A program made the translations under genes and the position numbers. The notes under the pieces were generated by a model. The model saw nothing but the letters and a program-made list of their open reading frames with translations. It was not told the DNA's origin and ran no database searches. Shown here one piece after another: positions 52,059 to 59,657 of a DNA stretch of 64,000 nucleotides. Source of the DNA: Kitasatospora sp. NBC_00374 (lineage in GTDB: Bacteria; Actinomycetota; Actinomycetes; Streptomycetales; Streptomycetaceae); the NCBI RefSeq assembly GCF_041434935.1, contig NZ_CP107964.1, forward strand, positions 8,291,001 to 8,355,000, in the 5' to 3' direction. Each line of letters begins with the position of its first letter. Position 1 is the first letter of the stretch.

Positions 52059-52093
52059 CGGCCCCGCCCCGCGAGCAGTACGGGGTGGGGCCG
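52059..52093 (+). terminator. Hairpin element, copy 2 (terminator of the lipoprotein gene)
   Basis: CGGCCCCGCCCCG (52059-52071) pairs with CGGGGTGGGGCCG (52081-52093), 13 pairs with one G-T, loop of nine bases. It begins 86 bases after the lipoprotein stop. Confidence 0.75.
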
Positions 52094-52361
52094 CTCTCGC
52101 CGCGGGTGGGCGGCGGGCGGGTCCGCTCCGCCGGATCCAGGCGTCGTCCTGCCCGGGGCCCGGACCGCGTTCGCCACTGCACGGCCTCGCCCGTCGCCCC
52201 TCGGCCAGGCCGTCACCGGCACGCGGCCGCGCAGGCCGGGAGGTCGTCGATGTGGCCCGGCGTCGTCACCGGCGCGCTCGCCTGCCCCAGCACGGCCGTC
52301 ATCGTCAAGGGTGTCGTGATGTCCTTTCGCCTGCTCCCTGCCGGGGTGGCACACTCCTGGC

Positions 52362-53012
52362 GTGCACATATCCGAAGAGGTTTACGAGGCCCGGTACGGA
52401 TGGAGCCGACGGGCCGTCACGACGGTGGTCTACGGTCTGCTGTTCACCGTCGCCCTGGCACTGATCGACCCCGGCGCGCCGGCCAGTCTCGGCGGCGTCC
52501 CGCTCCCCTTCCCGATGCTCGTGGTCCAGCTGGTCGGCCTGCCGCTGTTCGGGCTCGGCGGGCTGCTGACGGCGTACAACGCGTCCACCCGCAAGGTGAC
52601 ACTCCGGGTGGACGCGGCGGGCGTACTGCTCGGCGGCCACCCGTTGCGGTACGCGGCGACGACGGCGTTCGTACCGTGGAGCGAGATCAGCGGTGTCGAG
52701 CTGTGGATCCACCGCAGCAAGGCCGGAGTCCGCACGGTCACCGTGCCGTACGTCGGCATCCACCGCCTGCCCGGCTCGCCCCGACTGCCCCGCCACAGCC
52801 TGGTACCGCGCCGCCGGGCGGCAGCCGACACCGACGCTTCCGCCACCACCGAGCCCTCCGTCGCGCTCACCGCCATGGCCGCCGAGCTGCGCAGCGCGAG
52901 TCGTACGGTCAACGGCGGGCCGCTCGACACCGAACGACTGCTGGCCGCGGTCCGGCGCCACGCCCCGTGGGTGACGATCGTCGTCGACCCGGAGTTCGCG
53001 GCCAAGCGCTGA
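52362..53012 (+). CDS. Membrane protein with PH-like domain, hypothetical
   Basis: A 216-residue protein with two membrane helices near the start (AVTTVVYGLLFTVALALIDP; PMLVVQLVGLPLFGLGGLLT) followed by a cytosolic beta-rich part (VTLRVDAAGVLLGGHPLRYA; FVPWSEISGVELWIHRS) whose W-S-E-I pattern resembles bacterial PH-like (DUF304-type) domains. C-terminal half ends in a helix and WVTIVVDPEFAAKR. GTG 52362 start. No partner gene nearby; the role is unknown. Confidence 0.7.
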   Translation: MHISEEVYEARYGWSRRAVTTVVYGLLFTVALALIDPGAPASLGGVPLPFPMLVVQLVGLPLFGLGGLLTAYNASTRKVTLRVDAAGVLLGGHPLRYAATTAFVPWSEISGVELWIHRSKAGVRTVTVPYVGIHRLPGSPRLPRHSLVPRRRAAADTDASATTEPSVALTAMAAELRSASRTVNGGPLDTERLLAAVRRHAPWVTIVVDPEFAAKR

Positions 53013-53149
53013 TCGGCCTGCCCGCGCTGGCGGCGAGCGGTCGGAACTCCGAGGGGCCGGCGACCGGGGGCGGTTTCGGCGGTGCAACGAGGCCGGCCTC
53101 CGCCGGGCCGGAGCGATGACCGCGAGGGGCGCGCCCGGCCGTGCCCCGA

Positions 53150-53959
53150 TCAGTCGAAGCGGTGGGTGAACGGGCGGTCGGGGCAGCTACGGCACTCGAA
53201 GAGATACACGCCGCCGAGGTCGCCCAGGCTCAGGTCGGCGCCGTCGAATCCGCTGTCGCGGTCCTCGATCGGGGTCCACGCCCACCGGGGGTCGCTCTCC
53301 TCGGTGCTCTCCACCGTCAGCAGGTGGTCCATCGGCCGCCGGCAGCCGGCGCAGCGCGGCCACAGGGGATCCTGACCCCACCCGGGCCAGCCGCCGAGCT
53401 TGGTCCCGGGCGCGGTGGAGAGGTGGTCCTGGTAGTCCCAGCCCGTCTCCCGCTGCACCTCGTCGATCCGGTCCTCCAGCCTGTCCCAGAGCTCCTGCGG
53501 GAGGTCCCAACTCGCGTACTCCGGTACCAGCTCGGGGTGCAGGACGCAGGGCCGCGGCACGCAGCCGTATCCCGCCTGCGCCGGTGCCGGCGGTGCCTGC
53601 CGCACCGGCCCGACGGCTGCGGCCGACCGCCAGTGCACCGCGGGCACCACCCACCCGTCGTCGTGGGACCGCGGGCACCAGAGCACCTGGAGGAGGTCGC
53701 ACCCTGCGGGGTAGGGCATGAGGTCCGGTACGTCGGCGCGGTGGATCTGGAGGACCGGGACCATGGGCGACCCCGGGTGGTCCGGGCACAGCGGCCACGG
53801 TTCCCGCGCGGGCCACAGCAGCGGGCCGCCGAGCGAGCTGTCGCCGGGCGCCGGCTCGCCCCGCCGGGGATGCAGCCGCACGGTGTCCCGCCGGAAGGGG
53901 ACCACCTCGGGGAAGAGCTCCTCGACGGGCAGCGGGCGCGGGGGTGTTCGACGGGTCAC
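53150..53959 (-). CDS. DUF1963 (YwqG-like) protein
   Basis: A 269-residue soluble protein of the DUF1963/YwqG type: GGPLLWPAREPWPLCPDHPG, MVPVLQIHRADVPDLMPYPA, DLLQVLWCPRSHDD, followed by GTKLGGWPGWGQDPLWPRCA with two Cys pairs (CAGCRRP; CRSCPDRP) that look like a small zinc site. Family members are often Trp- and Pro-rich as here. Function is unknown; some sit in polymorphic-toxin immunity contexts. GTG 53959 gives the N-terminus VTRRTPPRPLPVEELF. Next to it is the deleted transposase gene. Confidence 0.85.
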   Translation of the reverse strand: MTRRTPPRPLPVEELFPEVVPFRRDTVRLHPRRGEPAPGDSSLGGPLLWPAREPWPLCPDHPGSPMVPVLQIHRADVPDLMPYPAGCDLLQVLWCPRSHDDGWVVPAVHWRSAAAVGPVRQAPPAPAQAGYGCVPRPCVLHPELVPEYASWDLPQELWDRLEDRIDEVQRETGWDYQDHLSTAPGTKLGGWPGWGQDPLWPRCAGCRRPMDHLLTVESTEESDPRWAWTPIEDRDSGFDGADLSLGDLGGVYLFECRSCPDRPFTHRFD

Positions 53960-54097
53960 CGCTGGACCGTACCCGCCGCACCGGGCTGGGCGCACCGGAT
54001 TCCACGCGCCGTCGGCCGAGCCGAGGAGGCGGGGCTCGTGGTGCGGGCGGTCACGGACTTCCTGTGGCTGCTGGCGTGCAGTTGTCGGCGATCCGCA

Positions 54098-54628
54098 TCA
54101 GCCTTGGAGCGTGGTCGCGGCCAGGCGTTTGTGGCAGGTGATGGCGGCGGCGAGGTCGCAGAAGGCCAGGTGCTGGCGGTGATCGCGTTCGTGGCGTCGG
54201 GCGATCCGGCGGTAGCCGGTGAGCCACGACATGGTGCGTTCGATGACCCACCGATGGCGGCCGAGGGTCTGGCTCGACTCGACGCCCTTGCGGGCGATTC
54301 GGGGCAGGATTCCCCGTCTGCGAAGCCGTGTGCGCAGCTCGGAGTTGTCGTACGCCTTGTCCGCGTGCGGCTTGCGCGGAAGGAGGTGCGGGCCTCGCTC
54401 GGGGTCGTGCTTCGCCGGGAGGACTTCGACCAGGGGCGTCAGGCCGTGCTGGTCGTGGGTGTCGGCGGAGGAGATGCCGATGACGAGGGGCAGCCCGTTG
54501 CGGTCGGACAGGACATGCACCTTGGCTGTGCCACCGCCCTGTTGGCGCACTCGAGCAGCAGGAAGCAGTGGCTCGACCACTTCCCACAAGCCGTCAGGAA
54601 CGATCCATCCCCACTCACCACTCCCCAT
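54098..54628 (-). mobile_element. IS5-family transposase gene with internal in-frame deletion
   Basis: The N-terminal part GSGEWGWIVPDGLWEVVEPL and the C-terminal part (KVHVLSDRNGLPLVIGISSA, HADKAYDN, RRWVIERTMSWLTGYRR) are those of Streptomyces IS5-family transposases of about 270 residues. The middle, roughly 90 residues, with the first catalytic Asp, is missing: RVRQQGGG is joined directly to TAKVHVLSD near 54,525. The frame is kept, leaving 176 residues, but without the first Asp it cannot transpose alone. Terminal inverted repeats were not identified. Confidence 0.85.
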
Positions 54629-54907
54629 GGCCCCTACAACGAGACCACCGCCACGTAGGACACGGTCTTGGTGTCCCGCTCGATGCGGAAACTGTTGAGG
54701 ACTCATGCACGCCTTGCAGACCCGCCCGCACCGCTTGCGCCTAGATTCAACGGAGTCGGAGACGACAGTGCGGCTGAGAGGTATTCCGCCGAAGGCCGAA
54801 GTCGGTTCTGTCGACTGCGCGAAGCGGATTCCTCCTCACCCACCCATGACGTGACGTTGAGTCACCTCGATTGAAGCTCCCCTATGGGAGCACGAAGTGA
54901 GTACTGA

Positions 54908-55375
54908 ATGCCGAAAATCCGGACGGGAATGAGTTCCCTGTTCGCAGACCTGGCCTTGGGCTTGGTCAACGTCGGCCTGGCTGCGGCGGAAGCCAACGAA
55001 GCTCACCTGGCGAACAAGGGACCGCCGTCGAGCTTTCCCGAGAAGTGTGCGACACCCCGGGGCAACGCCAGCGGGAATGGCACCGTCCTCACGCTCTGGA
55101 CCCGCGATTACTCGTACGGTTCGCCGCTGGCGCTCATCAGGTCCGACGACGGCGGCCCGCGCATCTTCACCCAGTTCGGCGGAGAGTGCATCACGAACTA
55201 CGGCGGCAGCTCCAGCAATGGCACGTACCTGACGCTCTGGTCCTGCGCGCCGGACCATCCACGCGGGAAGTACTGGTACTGGGGCTGGTCGAGAGTCCGG
55301 CGGCCTCGGTCGGGGATGGCCCCGGTGGGCCGACTGTTGAGCGAGGACCGCCTGAGCACCGGGCTCGCTGGGTGA
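54908..55375 (+). CDS. Hypothetical protein with two beta-trefoil-like repeats
   Basis: About 155 residues. Two similar segments, CATPRGNASGNGTVLTLWTR and CITNYGGSSSNGTYLTLWSC, look like ricin-type beta-trefoil repeats (Cys, N-G-T, L-T-L-W). The N-terminus (FADLALGLVNVGLAAAEANE) is a weak signal-like stretch. After KYWYWGW the sequence turns Arg/Ser/Pro-rich (VRRPRSGMAPVG), so the C-terminus is probably a frameshifted or truncated tail. I call it a doubtful or decayed lectin-like gene. ATG 54908 is the best start. Confidence 0.5.
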   Translation: MPKIRTGMSSLFADLALGLVNVGLAAAEANEAHLANKGPPSSFPEKCATPRGNASGNGTVLTLWTRDYSYGSPLALIRSDDGGPRIFTQFGGECITNYGGSSSNGTYLTLWSCAPDHPRGKYWYWGWSRVRRPRSGMAPVGRLLSEDRLSTGLAG

Positions 55376-55489
55376 GGCCGCGGGCGCACGACCCGAGCCG
55401 TTCAGCTGCGGCGTTCCGACTGGCGACCGATCCGCCGTCGAGCGGCCGGTGCTCCTTCCGAGCTGCCGGGGCAGCGTCGTTCCCGCCGC

Positions 55490-56548
55490 TCACTGCCAGT
55501 CCAGGTCGGGGTGGAGTGCGGTGGCCTGCGTGCCGTGGGGTTTCTCATCAGTTCCTGCAGTGGGTTGGAGGGCGTTCGCGCGGTGTTCGGTGGGGGTGAT
55601 GCCGTAGGCGTCGCGGAAGGCGCGGCCGAAGGTGGTGGCGTTGGAGAAGCCCCAGCGGGCCGCGATCGCCTGGACGGGCTGGTTGCTCAGCTCGCGACGG
55701 CCGAGGTCGGCGCGGCAGCGTTCGAGCCTGGTCCGGCGGATGAACCCGGCCACGCTGGCGGGTTGGTCGTAGAAGAGTGCGTAGAGGGTGCGCGGGGAGA
55801 TGTTGTGCCGGTCAGCGATCGTCTGGGGTGTCAGGTCGGGGTCGCCGAGGTTGTGCTCGATGAAAGCGGTGATCCGTTGCAGCATGACCTGGGCGCGGGC
55901 CTCGGCCGGTGCCTCGCCCAGGGCCCCGAGGTGCTGGGCCAGGCACGCGGTGGCCAGGTCAACGGCAACCTGTCCCAGGCGGCTCAGTTCCTCGGGTTCG
56001 CAGCGCGGCCCGTGTTCGAGCAGCGTGCGGAGGAAGCCGACGAGGACCGCCGCTGTTCCCCTGCTCTCGGGGATGCGCTGCGCGAGGAGGCGGTCCACTC
56101 GGTCCGAGCGCAGCGGCAGCACGGCGCGGGGTATCTGCAGCATGACCACGTGCGCCTGCCCGTCATCGCACCGCGTGGTGTTGTCCATCGGGCGGGAGGT
56201 GTCCGTCAGCACCAGGCCTTGCGTGACCAGCGACTCGTGGCCGAGCTGCGAGGTGTGGATCGCGCCCCGTGTCACCAGCGCCAGCTGGTACTGCTCGGGA
56301 TCACCCCGCCGGACATGGGCCACGGTGCGCCGTCCCCGTACCGATGAGAAGGCGAACGTCGACACTTGCGCAGGTCCGAGCCCCAGGTTGGTGATCTCGG
56401 CACGGAAGTCGGCTGTGTGCTCCGTGCTGAGCGCGATCGGCATCAGGTCGCTCGACAGTGCCTCGCGGAACCACTCGAACCGGTCCGCCGGCGGCACGGT
56501 ACGGGCCGACATGCTCGACCATCCCACGGACTCCTCCTCTGTACTCAC
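55490..56548 (-). CDS. AraC-family regulator (AraC-binding-like N-domain)
   Basis: A 352-residue regulator. N-terminal: SVGWSSMSARTVPPADRFEW and FAFSSVRGRRTVAHVRRGDP, typical of the AraC_binding_2 type sensors common in Streptomyces. C-terminal: TPQTIADRHNISPRTLYALF and AIAARWGFSNATTFGRAFRD, the double helix-turn-helix. GTG 56548 gives the family's usual start. It is divergent from the LysR remnant; the effector and targets are unknown. The adjacent FAD monooxygenase is 1.3 kb away, too far to infer control. Confidence 0.9.
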   Translation of the reverse strand: MSTEEESVGWSSMSARTVPPADRFEWFREALSSDLMPIALSTEHTADFRAEITNLGLGPAQVSTFAFSSVRGRRTVAHVRRGDPEQYQLALVTRGAIHTSQLGHESLVTQGLVLTDTSRPMDNTTRCDDGQAHVVMLQIPRAVLPLRSDRVDRLLAQRIPESRGTAAVLVGFLRTLLEHGPRCEPEELSRLGQVAVDLATACLAQHLGALGEAPAEARAQVMLQRITAFIEHNLGDPDLTPQTIADRHNISPRTLYALFYDQPASVAGFIRRTRLERCRADLGRRELSNQPVQAIAARWGFSNATTFGRAFRDAYGITPTEHRANALQPTAGTDEKPHGTQATALHPDLDWQ

Positions 56549-56944
56549 GGTGCGACAACAGACCTTTCCCTGATCGGCGGTGGTGCGACTTCGCCGGCGA
56601 GAGGACCGACATTGAACATCACATGATCCACTAGCTGTGAGGTTCCCTACAGCCACCAGCGGCGCCAGTGTGAAGCCGAGGAGCTCGAGGCCGGGGGCGG
56701 GCTCCGCCTACCGACCATCCGGGGTGCGGGCCTCGGCCACATCGCCCATCCGCACGTCCATAGGCCGTCAGTGTCCCGCCGCTCTACCCGGTCCGTTGCC
56801 GTACGCAAGCGATCCTTGCAGGTCACCGCCCTGGAGGGGTACTCGCACGATACGTCCGCTGGTCAACCTGGCGCGACATTCACACATCGTCAGCAGCCCG
56901 GCGAGCTGTACCCGCGGCCGTCGGCCCCACCGACGGACCCACCC

Positions 56945-57359
56945 ACCTTGGGCGACGGCCTGAGCAGGAGCGCGCCATCGGCGCGGAGCTGTTCGCTCGG
57001 GACAGCCGCAACGTCCGGCTGACGTCGCTGGGTGAGCAGCCGCGGGGCGATCTGCGTCTGGTGCACCAGGGGGGTGAACCTGTTCCCCGCCAACATCCGG
57101 GAGCTGCGCCGGTACTTCGAGACCTTTCGGGCCCGCCACCCGCAGTGGGAGCTCCGGCTGCGGATGTCGGCCTTTGCCGATCCCTTCGCCCGACTGCGCA
57201 ACGGGGAGGCCGACGTCCCCACGCGCGGACATCGCCCGCCTGCCGGTCAAGCGGCTGGAGCCGCGGGCGTACTCGCTGGCGTGGCTGACCGAGTCGGAGA
57301 ACGACATGATTCGCGCCTTCGCCCGCGTCGTGTGCGACCTCGGGCCCCTGCTCGACTGA
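56945..57359 (+). pseudogene. LysR-type regulator remnant, frameshifted
   Basis: Three pieces in different frames: ERAIGAELFARDSRNVRLTS (end of a LysR helix-turn-helix), IRELRRYFETFRARHPQWEL followed by RLRMSAFADPFARLRNGEAD (start of the effector domain), and AYSLAWLTESENDMIRAFAR ending in a stop at 57,359. The middle of the effector domain and the N-terminus are missing. It is a decayed regulator; it may once have controlled the FAD monooxygenase gene that follows. Confidence 0.7.
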
Positions 57360-57831
57360 GGGCTGGTGGTGAGCCGTGCTCCGTGCAGTGACTCGACGAC
57401 CGGCGGCGTTCGAGGGACGGCGGTGTGGGGATGGCCAGTGCGGGGCGGCCGGCGAATGGCTGACGGTGCTGCGGGAGGCCGAGGAGTGCGCGGAGGCGGC
57501 CCGGCAGCGGCTCGAGCACACGCGCATCGCCCGTGACGCTGCGGCTGGTCGGCCTCGCCGGAGTGGTCGTCCAGCTCACCGAATGGGTGCCGCCGGGCAG
57601 GAACCTGACTCTCCTGCTGCCCCGCCGGCGAAGGCGGTCAGTGCCGAGCTCCGGGCCGTCAGATGGCTCGGCGACGCCGTCGGAGGGCTCGACCTCGGCC
57701 AAGTCGTAGGCGGTACCGAGCTCGCGGTCGGCCCGGCGGGGTCGCCGAGCATGTGTCGGCCGTCGCCGGACACCGTCGCGGACAGCCAGGAACTGGGACG
57801 CGACCAACAACTACGTGAGGAATTGCTTGTG
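57360..57831. other. Intergenic stretch before the FAD monooxygenase
   Basis: About 470 bases with an open frame on the plus strand in phase with the monooxygenase, but with no family similarity and no ribosome site before 57,820. I treat it as upstream region. Confidence 0.4.
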
Positions 57832-59373
57832 ATGGACGCCGATGTGATCATCGTGGGAGCTGGTCCGACCGGTCTCATGCTGGCCACCGAGCTGTGCCTG
57901 GCCGGAGTACGGCCGCTGGTACTGGAACGTCAGCTGCAGCCCCGGGACACGCCGAAGGCCAACGGTCTGGGCGGGCAGATCCTGCAGCTGCTGCACTACC
58001 GAGGCCTGCTGGAGCGATTCCAAGCAGCCAGCACCAACCCCCACCCGGCCCCGATCTTCCCGTTCGGCGGCTTGCACCTGAACTTCACCCGCCTGGCGGA
58101 TTCCCCGCTGCACGCGCTGCAACTGCCCCAGCCGCAACTGGAGCGTCTGCTGACCGAGCGGGCCACCGAACTCGGCGCTGACATCCGCCGCGGGTGCGAG
58201 GTGATCGGACTCGGCCAGGACGACGACACGGTGACCGCGGAGGTCCGTGGTCCGGACGGGATGTACGAGGTGACCGCCCGTTACATCGTCGGCTGCGACG
58301 GCGCGCACAGCCGGGTCCGTGACATCGCCGGCGTCGGATTCCCTGGCACCACCTACCCGGATGTGAACCGGCTGGGACAGGCCAGAATGCACCAGTCGCT
58401 GACCCGGCTCGACAACGGCGACCTGGAGGTCCCGGGGCTGGGAGCGATCGCTGCCGGTTACACGCGAACGGACCGCGGTGTGTTCGCCTTCGGATGGCTG
58501 ACCGACGACGTCATGCTCGTCTCCACGGTCGAGGACGAGCCCGAAGTATCCGACGACGGCACGCCGATGACCCTTGCCGAACTGCAGGACAGCATCGGCC
58601 GGGTGCTCGGAGCCGATGTGCCGCTGGGCGAGCCGCTTCGGCTGTCACGCTTCGTCTTCCAGGCCCGGCAGGCGGAGCGATACCGCGCTGGACGGATCCT
58701 GCTGGCCGGGGACGCGGCTCACCTCTTCCCCGCCACGGGCGCGGCGCTGAATGCCGGCCTGCTCGACACGGTCAATCTCGCCTGGAAGCTGGCCGCCGCC
58801 ATCCACGGCTGGGCGTCGGACGGTCTGCTGGACACCTACCACGACGAACGCCACTTCGCCGGCGCACGCACCCTGCTGCAGACCCGCGCCCAGGCGGCAC
58901 TGCGGCGCGGGCAGGATCCGGCCGCCGAAGCGCTGCGGGACGTCTTCCGGGAACTTCTCCTCGACGAGTCGGCGCTGCGCCGGATGGGAGCCCTGGTGGC
59001 CGGCGCCGACATCCGCTACCCGATGCCCGGCTCCGACCGAGACGCGTTGACCGGCGCATTCGTACCCGACCTCACGCTCCACACCGACCAGGGCACCACC
59101 AGCATCGCGGAACTCATGCACGCCGCACGGCCCGTCCTGCTCGATTTGGTCGACCGTCCAGAGTTCCGCGAGATCGCCCGAGAGTGGGAGCACTGCGTGG
59201 ACATTCGTACGGCCAAGACCGACGACCCGCCTGTCGACGCCCTCCTGATCCGCCCGGACGCCCACGTCGCCTGGGCCGCCACGCGTGCCGAACCCGCCGA
59301 CACTGCCGCGCCCGCGTTGCGGGAGGCGCTCTACCACTGGTTCGGCACTGGACCATGGCAGGACCGGTCCTAG
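57832..59373 (+). CDS. FAD-dependent aromatic hydroxylase (class A flavoprotein monooxygenase)
   Basis: A 513-residue single-component monooxygenase of the PHBH-fold/polyketide-hydroxylase type (PgaE/RdmE-like). FAD motif GAGPTGLMLATEL (GxGxxG), DG motif YIVGCDGAHSRVR, and GD motif ILLAGDAAHLFPATGAALNA; a thioredoxin-like C-terminal domain follows (about 400-513; VLLDLVDRPEFREIAREW). It hydroxylates aromatic substrates with NAD(P)H and O2. ATG 57832; GAGG lies 10-13 bases upstream. It is followed by a small frame and the S9 peptidase gene, and may form one transcript with them. It could be a tailoring or detoxifying enzyme. Confidence 0.92.
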   Translation: MDADVIIVGAGPTGLMLATELCLAGVRPLVLERQLQPRDTPKANGLGGQILQLLHYRGLLERFQAASTNPHPAPIFPFGGLHLNFTRLADSPLHALQLPQPQLERLLTERATELGADIRRGCEVIGLGQDDDTVTAEVRGPDGMYEVTARYIVGCDGAHSRVRDIAGVGFPGTTYPDVNRLGQARMHQSLTRLDNGDLEVPGLGAIAAGYTRTDRGVFAFGWLTDDVMLVSTVEDEPEVSDDGTPMTLAELQDSIGRVLGADVPLGEPLRLSRFVFQARQAERYRAGRILLAGDAAHLFPATGAALNAGLLDTVNLAWKLAAAIHGWASDGLLDTYHDERHFAGARTLLQTRAQAALRRGQDPAAEALRDVFRELLLDESALRRMGALVAGADIRYPMPGSDRDALTGAFVPDLTLHTDQGTTSIAELMHAARPVLLDLVDRPEFREIAREWEHCVDIRTAKTDDPPVDALLIRPDAHVAWAATRAEPADTAAPALREALYHWFGTGPWQDRS

Positions 59374-59453
59374 AGGGCGGGGGACAGGACGGGCCGGGTC
59401 CAGCCTTCGCTGCGAACTGACGACCGGGGCCGAGGCCGGCGGCGAGGACGCCC

Positions 59454-59657
59454 GTGCGCTCGCCGACCGGCCGCTGCCCCGCCGCGCAGGCCGCCGACAC
59501 CGCGCCCGGCCCCGATCCGGTGCGGCTGCCTGTCACCGAGGGCGACGGCGCCCCCGTAGTCCGGATCGACCTGCGGCTGCCCGCCGACCTCACCGTGACG
59601 GCGCCACCGTGCATCACCATGCCCAAGACCGTCACCGAGAAAGGACACGACGAATGA
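59454..59657 (+). CDS. Small ORF overlapping the peptidase start
   Basis: A 67-residue frame, GTG start with GAGG six bases upstream, and an ATGA overlap with the S9 peptidase gene. The sequence (PTGRCPAAQAADTAPGPDPV; GAPVVRIDLRLPADLTVTAP) has no known domain; it is Pro/Ala-rich. The overlap argues for real translation; the composition argues against. It may instead be a decayed C-terminus of an earlier gene that retains its stop. Confidence 0.35.
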   Translation: MRSPTGRCPAAQAADTAPGPDPVRLPVTEGDGAPVVRIDLRLPADLTVTAPPCITMPKTVTEKGHDE

